From positions 1 through 9,542 of the forward strand of contig JBDHSU010000146.1 of the NCBI GenBank assembly GCA_039808325.1: 9,542 nucleotides of DNA. The letters are read 5' to 3'. Origin of the DNA: JAFKKS01 sp039808325 (GTDB taxonomy: Bacteria; Pseudomonadota; Alphaproteobacteria; Rhizobiales; Xanthobacteraceae). Below the pieces are notes generated by a model. That model was not told where the DNA came from, searched no databases, and saw nothing but the letters and a program-made list of their open reading frames with translations. Shown piece after piece: positions 1-6,390 of the stretch. Numbering within the stretch: the stretch's first letter is position 1; every line of letters starts with the position of its first letter. The position numbers and the translations under genes are program-made.

Positions 1-379
1 AGGAAAAGCTCGCATTCCTTGTGAGCAGATCGCGAAACGTCAACTGCTTGATGACCTTCAAGTGCGCCCGTGTTATGGCGATGGCGTCGGTGCTGCGCGA
101 AGTATCCTCCAGCGCTGCGATTTCGCCAAAAACGTCCCCGGCGACGGCATGCGAGAACGAAATCTCTCGCCCTTCGGTGGACAATACCGAGAAGCGAATC
201 CTGCCTTCGATGACGAGGTAGATATCCTTGCTGGAGTCGCCTCGCGAGAACAGCATTTGGCCGCGCTCCAGGCGGACGTCGAACATCGCGGCGGCGAGCG
301 ACGCCCTTTCTCCCGGCGTTAAGGTGGCGAATAGAGGGGAACGTTCAAGAGAGTTTGCAACGGAAACGGTTTCGATCAT
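1..379 (-). CDS. Crp/Fnr-type cyclic-nucleotide-binding regulator, N-terminal part (3' end outside window)
   Basis: The first 126 residues are visible and the frame is still open at the window edge. They form a cyclic-nucleotide-binding (cNMP) beta-barrel: 'LFATLTPGERASLAAAMF' near residue 16, then strands around 'DIYLVIEGRIRFSV' (52-65). The phosphate-binding-cassette region reads 'GDVFGEIAALEDTSRSTDA' (81-99), with Gly85-Glu86 and Arg95-Ser96 at the places where CRP holds the cyclic phosphate. In this family a C-terminal winged HTH usually follows; it would lie outside the window, so a DNA-binding role is inferred. The start is the ATG read from 379 to 377; its ribosome-binding site is weak. 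The gene is divergent from the LuxR-type gene at 617 with a 237-bp shared upstream region. The ligand could be cAMP, cGMP or none. A class III cyclase about 4.3 kb away makes a functional link possible but unproven. Confidence 0.85.
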   Translation of the reverse strand, partial: MIETVSVANSLERSPLFATLTPGERASLAAAMFDVRLERGQMLFSRGDSSKDIYLVIEGRIRFSVLSTEGREISFSHAVAGDVFGEIAALEDTSRSTDAIAITRAHLKVIKQLTFRDLLTRNASFS

Positions 380-526
380 GGCGGGCTCGGAACGTTGGGA
401 TTGAGGCGGCAGGATTTGCGTCGTGAACGTCGCGGGCACCGGTCCGGTCGAACGCCGCCGCGCTTGCCCTTCCTGCCTCCCTGCTTGTGACTGCGGTGCG
501 TTGTGCGACCCAAAATCCTCTTTCCT

Positions 527-540
527 GTCCCGCGCGGGAC
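527..540. promoter_or_regulatory. 14-bp perfect palindrome in the divergent intergenic region
   Basis: The sequence GTCCCGCGCGGGAC is a perfect dyad. It lies 76 bp before the LuxR-type start and about 150 bp before the divergent Crp-type start. It could be an operator for one of the two regulators, but it is GC-rich and could arise by chance in this genome. I could not place convincing -35 and -10 boxes next to it. Confidence 0.3.
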
Positions 541-616
541 TTCGCTCTCCGCAAAACTCCTCTAGGTAGGGGCCAGCCGCAAGACGGTGCCCGGTCCCCT
601 CGAGAGGAAGTCCGCA

Positions 617-1318
617 ATGGAAACGACGCTCCCGCTGGCCGCGCACGGACGGCCCGGCATCGCGGCAATGATCGGCGTAGCCACGCACGTCGAATCTTCC
701 GGCAGCCCGGCGACCTCCTTGTCGTTGAGCATATTTCACCGGTTTTCGGTTGGCATCGTACTTCTCGACCGCTGCGCCAAAGTTGTCTTTTCCAACGCGG
801 CGGCGCAAGCAATGGCCCGGGGGAGCGGCCCCGTGCGCCTTCAGGGTAGGTTAAGGGCGCAATGCTCGGTCGACGATCGGCACCTCTCCGAATTGGTTCG
901 AGCCGTCGCTGGCGGAGCGCCCGCTCGCGCGATGAGCCTATCATGTTCCGGTGAGAGACGATCCGCGATGTTGATCGCAACGGCGCTGACGTCTCGCACG
1001 CCGGCAGGCGCGCTCGGAGAGGGCGATGCGGCGACGATGCTGCTGATGATCTACAATCCGAACGACGTTGCGGATGTCTCCATGGCGTGGATGACGGAAG
1101 GCTTTGGGCTGACCTCGGCCGAGATCCGGGTGGCGATGGAGATGTCTTCAGGTCACTCCGTTTCGGAAGCGGCCCACAAGCTCAAAGTATCGTCGAATAC
1201 GATTAAAACGCACCTCAGCCGCATCTATGGAAAGATCGGCATCAACCGGCAAGCCGAACTATCGCGATGGATGACGATAATGGGCCTGGTCCTCGGGAGC
1301 CCTCGACTCCACGGTTGA
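617..1318 (+). CDS. LuxR-type HTH transcriptional regulator with PAS-like N-terminus
   Basis: The protein has 233 residues. Residues about 40-150 look like a degenerate PAS-type sensory fold ('HRFSVGIVLLDRCAKVVFSNAAA' region, 41-63, ending 'TMLLMIYNPND', 140-150). Residues about 163-217 are a LuxR-family tetrahelical HTH: 'FGLTSAEIRVAMEMSSGHS', then 'SEAAHKLKVSSNTIKTHLSR', then 'IYGKIGINRQAEL'. The typical recognition-helix pattern S-x-N-T-I-K-T-H-L is intact. There is no response-regulator receiver domain and no clear autoinducer-binding domain, so the ligand is unknown. I chose the ATG at 617 because GAGAGGAAG (602-610) sits six bases before it; an in-frame ATG at 587 has no such site. The gene is divergent from the Crp-type gene and precedes the decarboxylase row by 253 bp, so it is a candidate local regulator of either. 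The family assignment is firm; the target is inference. Confidence 0.9.
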   Translation: METTLPLAAHGRPGIAAMIGVATHVESSGSPATSLSLSIFHRFSVGIVLLDRCAKVVFSNAAAQAMARGSGPVRLQGRLRAQCSVDDRHLSELVRAVAGGAPARAMSLSCSGERRSAMLIATALTSRTPAGALGEGDAATMLLMIYNPNDVADVSMAWMTEGFGLTSAEIRVAMEMSSGHSVSEAAHKLKVSSNTIKTHLSRIYGKIGINRQAELSRWMTIMGLVLGSPRLHG

Positions 1319-1399
1319 TTGGTGGAGTGAGCGCCATAGGGCGAAATGATGGATGCGCATCCGGCATGGCGCCGCCGGCATTTGCTCAAAGCGGACGCG

Positions 1400-1429
1400 T
1401 TGTGAAGCCGGAATTTTCGTCGTTATATT
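1400..1429 (+). promoter_or_regulatory. Putative sigma-70-type promoter of the decarboxylase operon
   Basis: TTGTGA at 1400-1405 and TATATT at 1424-1429 are separated by 18 bases, in a locally AT-richer patch of an otherwise GC-rich intergenic region. The order and spacing fit a housekeeping-type promoter firing rightward at about 1436, giving a leader of roughly 135 nt. This is judged by eye only. Confidence 0.4.
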
Positions 1430-1441
1430 GCCTGGCAATGA

Positions 1442-1465
1442 CGCCACAACGGCGCCGCTGTGGCG
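1442..1465. promoter_or_regulatory. 24-bp near-perfect palindrome just downstream of the putative promoter
   Basis: The arms CGCCACA and TGTGGCG flank a CGGCGCCG core, with only one mismatched pair (A at 1449 against C at 1458). It would cover the start of the predicted transcript. It could be a dimeric-regulator operator that blocks the promoter, or a hairpin in the 5' leader. The local regulators (LuxR-type, Crp/Fnr-type) are possible ligands, but the dyad does not match the CRP consensus. Confidence 0.4.
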
Positions 1466-1571
1466 ACTTCGTCTCGCTATCCTGGCCTGTTTCGTGCCGA
1501 GTGCAGGCTGAGGACGCCACCGTCTGCGACGCTCCGTCAGGGGTTTCTTCCGGCTCAGCCGAGGGGGCATC

Positions 1572-3757
1572 GTGAGGTCGAACGGGCGAGCCAAGAAACC
1601 GAAAGCCTCGCTCCCGCGCGCCGCGCCGGAACGCCCGGCGCCGGATGCGCCGGACAATATCCCGGTCGGGAGAGCAAGTGCCTGGTTCCTCGGCCCGAAA
1701 GCGGAGAACCAGCAGCTTTTCAGCCGATTGATCGCGGAGGCGATCGAGGAGCACTGCCGTTATCGCCGCAGTTTCCATCCGGAGGACCCCGCGGTCATCG
1801 ACGAAGCCGTCAAATGGTCCGCCCCGTATCAGCGGGGCGTCGCCAAGCTCGAGCGGGAAGCGCAAAGCCTGTTCAAGGCTCTGCGAAAATCGGCACCGAT
1901 CTTCAGCATGCGCCATCATGGCCACATGCTGTGGGATCAGGCCATGCCTGCCATGGTCGGCTATTTCGCCGCGATGCTTTACAATCAAAACAATGTCGCG
2001 GCTGAAGCCTCTCCACTCACGACCGATCTGGAGATTCAGGTCGGGCGTCAGCTTTGCGACATGCTGGGTTTCCGGCCCGACGGCAAAAATAGCGTTGAGC
2101 CGTGGGGGCATATCACTTGCGGCGGCTCCGTCGCCAATATCGAAGCGCTATGGTGCGCGCGCAATGCGAAGTACTACGCGATCGCGGTGCGTGAGGCTTT
2201 ATGCGTCGACCCGAGCCTGAAGCGCGCCGAGGGCCTCCCGGTCAACCTTCCCACCGGCCGTAGGATGCCCCTGCTCAGCCTCGATGCATGGCAGTTGCTC
2301 AATCTGTCGGTCGACGAGGTCGTTGCACTACCCTACCGCATCAACGACGAATACGGGGTTGCGCTCAAAACCGTGCATAAAGCGGTGAGCCCGCACACCG
2401 TTCAGACGCTCGGGCTCGTTGCGTTTTGCCAGCGCTTCCTGGCCGACATTCCGGAGCAGCCCGTCATCCTCGTGCCCGCCACACGGCACTATTCATGGGA
2501 CAAGGCCGGAACGCTGCTCGGCCTTGGGCGGAACAGCGTCGTCAAGGTCCCGATTGACCTGGATGCCCGTATGGATGCCGCGGCGCTTGAGACGACACTG
2601 CTCGAATGCCTCAAGGCGCGTCGCCCGGTCCTTGCTGTCGTGGCCGTCGTTGGCAGCACACAAGAGGGCGCCGTCGATCCCTTGGAGGAGATCGTCGCGT
2701 GCCGCGACAGGCTGCGCGAGCAGGGTCTGGAGTTTGCCATCCATTGCGATGCAGCCTGGGGCGGTTACTTCCGAAGCATGCTGAGCGATGTCGACTTCGC
2801 TCCCGTACATCCGCTGAGCGACCACGTGCAGAACAGCTCGGCGTTCTGGGTCGGAGCGACTCGATCACGGTCGATCCGCATAAGGCCGGTTATGTCCCTT
2901 ACCCCGCCGGGGCTTTATGCTACCGCAACTCCAGGCAGCGCGACCTGATTTCGCTCGGCGCGCCTGTGATCTTTCATGGCGAAACCGAGCCGACCGTCGG
3001 CATCTACGGCATCGAGGGCTCGAAGCCCGGCGCGGCTGCCGCGGCCGTCTATCTCGCCCACCGGGTCATTCCGCAGAACCCGGAAGGCTACGGCAATATC
3101 CTCGGGCAGTGCGTGTGGACCTCGAAGCGGCTCTACTGCCGTCTGCGAACGATGTATCCGGCCGGGGCCAACGATTCGGCGCGCCTGCGGGTCAATCTTC
3201 TGCAAAGGCTGCCAGCGGAGCGGGCCGGAAAAAGCGCCGCCGAGGTCGCGGCGGAAGTCGAGCAGCTTCGCGCGCTCGTTCCGATGAGCGACGGAGCTCT
3301 CTACGACCTGCTGAACAAGGATCCCGAGGCGCGCAGGCTGTTCAGCGCCGTCGGCTCCGACCAGGTCATCCTCGCCTATTCGTTCAACTTCAGAGACCGA
3401 GCGACCGGCGATTGGAACCGATCCGTGAGGCGATACAATGAGCTCAACAAAAGGGTCTTCGAGATATGCAGCATCTCGCAGCCGGCGCCGGAAACGCCGG
3501 CGCCGGAGCTGATCCTCACGGCATCGGCGTTCAGCCTCGAGGGCTACGGCGCCGAATTCGTCGACGACTATTGCAGGCGTGCCGGCCTTCACAACACCCA
3601 TCGCGAGGAGGTCCGCTACCTCATCTCGACAACGATGAATCCATGGTCGACCGACAGCTACGACGGCGTGACGGGTGCGAGAACCGATTTTCTCGAGACT
3701 TTCGTCGATGCCCTCGAGCGCGCCATTGAGCAGGCCTTGATGGATTTGAAATATTGA
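1572..3757 (+). pseudogene. Tyrosine-decarboxylase-like PLP-dependent (group II) amino-acid decarboxylase, broken by a -1 frameshift
   Basis: The frames before and after about 2858 together make one decarboxylase of about 728 residues. Frame one (stop at 2948) holds 'HGHMLWDQAMPAMVGYF', 'YNQNNVAAEASPLTTDLEI', 'PWGHITCGGSVANIEALW' and the cofactor-binding 'IHCDAAWGGYFR'. Frame two resumes with 'DSITVDPHKAGYVPYPAGAL', which carries the Schiff-base lysine (codon 2882-2884, residue ~438 after correction), and runs to the C-terminus. One missing G next to 2858 would restore G-A-D-S-I-T-V. As read, the 458-residue product lacks the PLP lysine and cannot be active. These motifs resemble bacterial tyrosine decarboxylases; the true substrate amino acid is uncertain. 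The start is a GTG preceded by GAGGGGG (1561-1567). It is the first gene of a likely three-gene operon. A PAPETPAPE linker near the C-terminus is encoded by a 12-bp direct repeat (3481-3507). A sequencing error is a real alternative to mutation. Confidence 0.88.
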
Positions 3758-3779
3758 CTGGATCAAAGGGGAGCACGCG

Positions 3780-4652
3780 ATGCCGTTCGGACCGTTGGTG
3801 AGCTCAGATGAGCACGACGCACAACAGAGCTGCGGATGTCATCACGCACCTGCCCCGGCGCATGGCTCGCTTAGAACACGCCCGATCAATGAACCGCATA
3901 GACATGCCTTCGTGCTCGTAGGCGACAAGACGCTCTTTATCGTTCACATGACTCAGCACTGGTATGAGGAACATCGCTATCAGTTCATCTTGGAAGTGAT
4001 GCTTCCGCCCGAGGAAACGGCGAGATATCAAGCCGATCGCAAGAACCATCCCGAGCAAAGCTATTTCCTTGCCAATCTGCCACGCGACGTTTTTACGCTG
4101 CCGAGCCTACAAGCGGGCGAGCGGCGGGAATTCAGATGCGAAATCTTTCGCGGCATTCCGGCCGCTAGCGGGTCTCGCTATACGGCATGGCCGTGGGACG
4201 AGAACTTCCCACGATTCATCCAAGAGGTCGTGGTGACTGCCAGGCGAACAGTCCACTACCGTCCATTCTCCGACAGAATGCATCATCCAACCACGCTGAC
4301 ATACCTCCTCTTCGGCGTTGGCGATGAGGCGCACATGACCAATTGGCAGACAAAGGAGCCCGACTTTGACCACGTCGTGAGCCTTCAGGCGGCGCCGTCC
4401 TGGCTGCCGCCAGACCAACTGAAGGCCGGTGTCATCGTCGATATTCCCGGGCAGGAAACTTCGACTGCGCTGTGGCCGCTGGCGCGCTGCAAGAACCCGT
4501 GGCCAAACGAGGTCGATCAGTATGTGCGCTATCGCGGCGAGGAGGACGAGCGGCTGATCAAAATCGGTAAAACCGCATGGTTCTCGCTGAAGATCGTCAA
4601 CAGCGCCAATCCGTGCCCTGATGGCGGCGAGCAAGTGCCGGCGGGCTCCTAG
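3780..4652 (+). CDS. Uncharacterised 290-residue protein, partner gene of decarboxylase and cyclase
   Basis: I recognise no named domain. No signal peptide or membrane segment is visible, so it is probably cytosolic. The N-terminus is Cys/His-rich ('SCGCHHAPAPAHG', 18-29). Next comes a segment rich in His and aromatic residues, 'HAFVLVGDKTLFIVHMTQHW' (42-61) followed by 'YEEHRYQFILEVMLPPEE', that suggests a beta-sandwich or metal-binding core. Later conspicuous stretches are 'FLANLPRDVFTLPSL' (96-110), 'RTVHYRPFSDRMHHP' (156-170) and 'YLLFGVGDEAHMTNWQ' (175-190). I have an impression of similar hypothetical proteins in rhizobia but cannot name a family. The start follows AAAGGGGAG (3765-3773) by six bases and lies 22 bp after the decarboxylase stop; the cyclase begins 13 bp after its stop. 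This spacing argues for co-transcription and a linked role. The frame is intact with codon use like its neighbours. Confidence 0.8.
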   Translation: MPFGPLVSSDEHDAQQSCGCHHAPAPAHGSLRTRPINEPHRHAFVLVGDKTLFIVHMTQHWYEEHRYQFILEVMLPPEETARYQADRKNHPEQSYFLANLPRDVFTLPSLQAGERREFRCEIFRGIPAASGSRYTAWPWDENFPRFIQEVVVTARRTVHYRPFSDRMHHPTTLTYLLFGVGDEAHMTNWQTKEPDFDHVVSLQAAPSWLPPDQLKAGVIVDIPGQETSTALWPLARCKNPWPNEVDQYVRYRGEEDERLIKIGKTAWFSLKIVNSANPCPDGGEQVPAGS

Positions 4653-4655
4653 CTC

Positions 4656-4660
4656 CGGAG
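4656..4660 (+). promoter_or_regulatory. Ribosome-binding site deciding the cyclase start
   Basis: CGGAG sits five bases before the ATG at 4666 and just after the stop of the upstream gene (4650-4652). It favours this start over the in-frame ATG at 4621, which lies inside the upstream gene. Confidence 0.5.
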
Positions 4661-4665
4661 ACATC

Positions 4666-5502
4666 ATGCGGCCAATATCGGATTCGTCCTCGTCCTCCCA
4701 TGACGATGCAGACAACGTATGGATTGGCATCTTCCGTGACGGAAGCCACGAACTCAATCAAATGCGCAAGCGCTTCCTCGCACGGCCCGCACCTCCGCGC
4801 TGCAGACTCTGCTATGCCCCCTTCGCGGGCGACGGCCCCCTGCAAGGTCATGCGCCGAACGTCAGAAACCCGCGCTTCTGCAATTCTTGTGATGGCTACA
4901 TTAGTAACAGGCCAAATGGTGGCGCGTTCGTCGAGCTCTCCTTGTTTTACGCCGACATTCGTGGCTCTGTTGCGTTGGCGGAAGGAAAGTCGGGCGCTGA
5001 GATCAGCAAGTACAAAGACATCTTCTATCATGCAGTGACACGAGCTCTTGTCGATACGGAAGGTTTCGTTCTCGAGTTGAGAGGCGATTGCGTCATCGGT
5101 GCCTACCCTCCAGGCTTCTGCGGTAAGGACCATGCCGCCAAGGCGATCGAGGCTGCACAGCGTGTATTGAGCGATAATCCTCGCATGCTTGATGGATCCC
5201 GCCTCCCGATCGGGTTCGGCATTCAGACGGGTGAGATGTTCGTTCATATGGTGACGGGTGCCGAGGGCACCATTCAGGAGATCCTTATGGAAGGTGATAC
5301 AACGAACGTGGCGCAGCGTCTTTGCGGGCAAGCTAAGGCCGGAGAAGTGTTGATTGGCGATGCTGCTTATCAAGCCGCTGAGATTGCGCGCGTCCATGAA
5401 CTTTCGTTGGATCGGGCGGAACGGCGTGAAGTTCAGATTGCGGGTCGTAGCCAGCCCGTTGCGGCGTGGGTTTGGCGAAACGCGCCGACGGACACCGTGT
5501 AG
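4666..5502 (+). CDS. Class III adenylate/guanylate cyclase with N-terminal four-cysteine element
   Basis: The protein (278 residues) is predicted to make a cyclic nucleotide from ATP or GTP. The N-terminus carries CRLC (46-49) and CNSC (72-75), a zinc-ribbon-like pair seen in a subgroup of bacterial class III cyclases. The catalytic domain starts at about 88 ('VELSLFYADIRGSVALAE'). Metal-binding Asp97 (ADIRG) and Asp141 (RGD) are present, as are the transition-state residues Asn214 and Arg218 in 'GDTTNVAQRL'. The purine-recognition Lys expected four residues before Asp141 is Glu137, and the second specificity position (usually Thr or Asp) is Leu207. Glu at the first position is typical of guanylate cyclases; Leu at the second is typical of neither. 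Class III enzymes work as dimers. No membrane helix or sensor domain is visible, so it is probably soluble. The start chosen is the ATG after CGGAG (4656-4660); an ATG at 4621 would overlap the upstream gene. It is probably the last gene of the operon. Confidence 0.9.
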   Translation: MRPISDSSSSSHDDADNVWIGIFRDGSHELNQMRKRFLARPAPPRCRLCYAPFAGDGPLQGHAPNVRNPRFCNSCDGYISNRPNGGAFVELSLFYADIRGSVALAEGKSGAEISKYKDIFYHAVTRALVDTEGFVLELRGDCVIGAYPPGFCGKDHAAKAIEAAQRVLSDNPRMLDGSRLPIGFGIQTGEMFVHMVTGAEGTIQEILMEGDTTNVAQRLCGQAKAGEVLIGDAAYQAAEIARVHELSLDRAERREVQIAGRSQPVAAWVWRNAPTDTV

Positions 5503-5510
5503 GGCTTGAT

Positions 5511-5681
5511 TTAACGGCGTTGAATGAGACTCGCCGCTCTTCTTATTGTTTGTGCATGATCTTTTCCGAAAGCCTGTTCCCACTTTTGGGAGCCATGCTC
5601 TAGCCGCACCTCCATCAAGGCCTCGGCCCGATAATCATCTCTTCCGGCGATGAACGGATCGTAAGTCGGCGGCAACACCAT
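5511..5681 (-). CDS. Doubtful 56-residue ORF containing the extragenic repeat
   Basis: An ATG at 5681 opens a 57-codon frame ending in TAA at 5513-5511, convergent with the cyclase gene and eight bases beyond its stop. Its first half reads plausibly as protein ('MVLPPTYDPFIAGRDDYRAE'). Its second half ('EHGSQKWEQAFGKDHAQT') is the translation of the palindromic repeat at 5553-5601. In rhizobial genomes this repeat is, to my knowledge, often open in this frame and can end up at the C-terminus of predicted proteins. The upstream ribosome-binding site is weak. It may be a genuine small gene that absorbed the repeat, a remnant, or chance. I assign no function. Confidence 0.25.
   Translation of the reverse strand: MVLPPTYDPFIAGRDDYRAEALMEVRLEHGSQKWEQAFGKDHAQTIRRAASLIQRR
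5515..5536 (+). terminator. Weak terminator-like stem after the cyclase gene
   Basis: CGGCG (5515-5519) pairs with CGCCG (5532-5536) across a 12-base loop, and the pyrimidine-rich CTCTTCTTATTGTTT follows. It starts 13 bases after the cyclase stop. The stem is short and the T-run is interrupted, so factor-independent termination is only possible. The palindromic repeat just downstream could act in its place. Confidence 0.25.
5553..5601. repeat. Rhizobiales palindromic extragenic repeat, one degenerate copy
   Basis: The element begins GCATGATCTTTTCCGAAA, continues through GTTCCCACTTTT and ends CCATGCTC. This matches, from memory, a very common dispersed imperfect palindrome in Bradyrhizobium, Rhodopseudomonas and relatives, whose two ends are GAGCATGATC and GATCATGC with inner arms TCCGGAAAA and TTTTCCGA. 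Here the right arm is degenerate (GGGAGCCATG), so the hairpin is weakened. It lies 50 bases after the cyclase stop, a usual 3'-intergenic place for such repeats. It is the best single marker of the host lineage in this window. Confidence 0.65.
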
Positions 5682-5923
5682 CGGAATGCCGCGCCGATCT
5701 GGGCATCATCAAAGAACAGTGCTGCCGCCGAGGACGCCCCCGGCAGAATCTTGCATACGATTTTTCGCCGCTCATTCGATCGGGTGACGCGTTTCCTTCG
5801 CCCGTGTGTTCCCCTTCGTGCACACCTTCCTGGAAGTCCGCGGGCTTTGGCCGTCGACCGGGAGCGCCAGTTTTGATGTCGCCGGACCCAAGGCTTTCAG
5901 GGTAACGACCGGAGGACAGTTCG

Positions 5924-6370
5924 ATGTTAATGGCGGACCTGACATTCTATTTCTTCGCCTTGGGTAACGGGCTCCGAATTGTCGCTTACGTGCCGCAGCT
6001 CGTTCGCCTCTTCCGTGCTGCAGACGGTGCGCAAGCCGTTTCTTGCGTGACTTGGTCTCTGTTCGCGGCCGCCAATCTCTCAACCGTACTATACGCGGCA
6101 ATCGCGCTGCGTGATCCGCACGTGACGATCATGTTCTTAATCAATGGCGCGTTCTGCCTTGCGATCGTCATCGTGACCTTCGCGAAGCGACAGCGATGCA
6201 GAGGCGTATCCATCCACACACACCCGGTCGCTGTCGATCGGCATGTCGGGCGTTTGGCCCGTTATCAACCTGATGGGGAAGCTTGGGAGGAAGCCCTGTG
6301 GGGCGCCTCTTCAAGGGAGGAGCCGATATCGACGGGCACTTCGCGACACCACGGTGGCAACATGCGTTAA
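5924..6370 (+). CDS. PQ-loop / SemiSWEET-like small membrane protein
   Basis: The protein has 148 residues. Three hydrophobic helices are visible at about 7-27, 40-60 and 66-88. Between the first two lie Pro24-Gln25 in 'AYVPQLVRLF', followed by 'GAQAVSCVTWSLFAAANLS', the pattern of a three-helix PQ-loop unit. Such units act as dimeric inner-membrane carriers of small sugars (SemiSWEET) or amino acids; no substrate can be assigned here. Residues after about 90 are hydrophilic, low in family character, and could be an unselected tail or the result of an old frameshift, since a bare three-helix unit is only about 85-100 residues. The ATG at 5924 follows GGAGGA (5911-5916) by seven bases; an ATG at 5930 is an alternative. 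It lies 20 bp before a second three-helix gene, so the two are probably an operon and might form a hetero-oligomer. Confidence 0.75.
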   Translation: MLMADLTFYFFALGNGLRIVAYVPQLVRLFRAADGAQAVSCVTWSLFAAANLSTVLYAAIALRDPHVTIMFLINGAFCLAIVIVTFAKRQRCRGVSIHTHPVAVDRHVGRLARYQPDGEAWEEALWGASSREEPISTGTSRHHGGNMR

Positions 6371-6377
6371 TCAATAG

Positions 6378-6386
6378 AAGGGAGGA
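6378..6386 (+). promoter_or_regulatory. Strong ribosome-binding site deciding the start of the second membrane gene
   Basis: AAGGGAGGA ends four bases before the ATG at 6391. It favours this start over an in-frame ATG at 6283, which would add 36 hydrophilic residues read from inside the upstream gene. Confidence 0.65.
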
Positions 6387-6390
6387 CGAA

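Larger units (their letters stand above)
5503..5923. other. 421-bp intergenic region with one repeat and no firm gene
   Basis: The region contains a weak terminator-like stem, one copy of a rhizobial palindromic repeat, and a doubtful short minus-strand ORF; these are listed separately. From 5682 to 5923 I see no supported gene on either strand and no clear promoter. The last bases carry the ribosome-binding site of the PQ-loop gene (GGAGGA, 5911-5916). It could hold decayed coding sequence, but none was recognisable. Confidence 0.6.

Noticed and set aside
345..980. Minus-strand open frame of 211 codons
   Set aside because: It is antisense to the LuxR-type gene and its upstream region, is Arg-rich without domain character, and overlaps the true Crp-type start.
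1386..2111. Minus-strand open frame of 241 codons across the intergenic region and decarboxylase start
   Set aside because: It lies opposite clear decarboxylase coding sequence and shows no family motif. It is a high-GC shadow frame.
2850..2884. Programmed ribosomal frameshift in the decarboxylase
   Set aside because: There is no slippery heptamer at the join, the family is not known for recoding, and one missing G in a GG pair explains the change simply.
2915..3766. Minus-strand open frame of 283 codons
   Set aside because: It is antisense to the decarboxylase C-terminal half, which carries the recognisable DPHK and downstream motifs.
4597..5583. Minus-strand open frame of 328 codons
   Set aside because: It is antisense to the cyclase gene, whose metal and transition-state motifs prove the plus strand. 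The minus reading has no recognisable domain.
5635..5823. 62-codon minus-strand open frame in the intergenic region
   Set aside because: It is basic and low-complexity, has no family motif, and is in a different frame from the more protein-like 5511-5681 reading.
6283..6390. Longer start for the second membrane protein
   Set aside because: The extra 36 residues are hydrophilic and overlap the upstream gene, while a strong ribosome-binding site precedes 6391.
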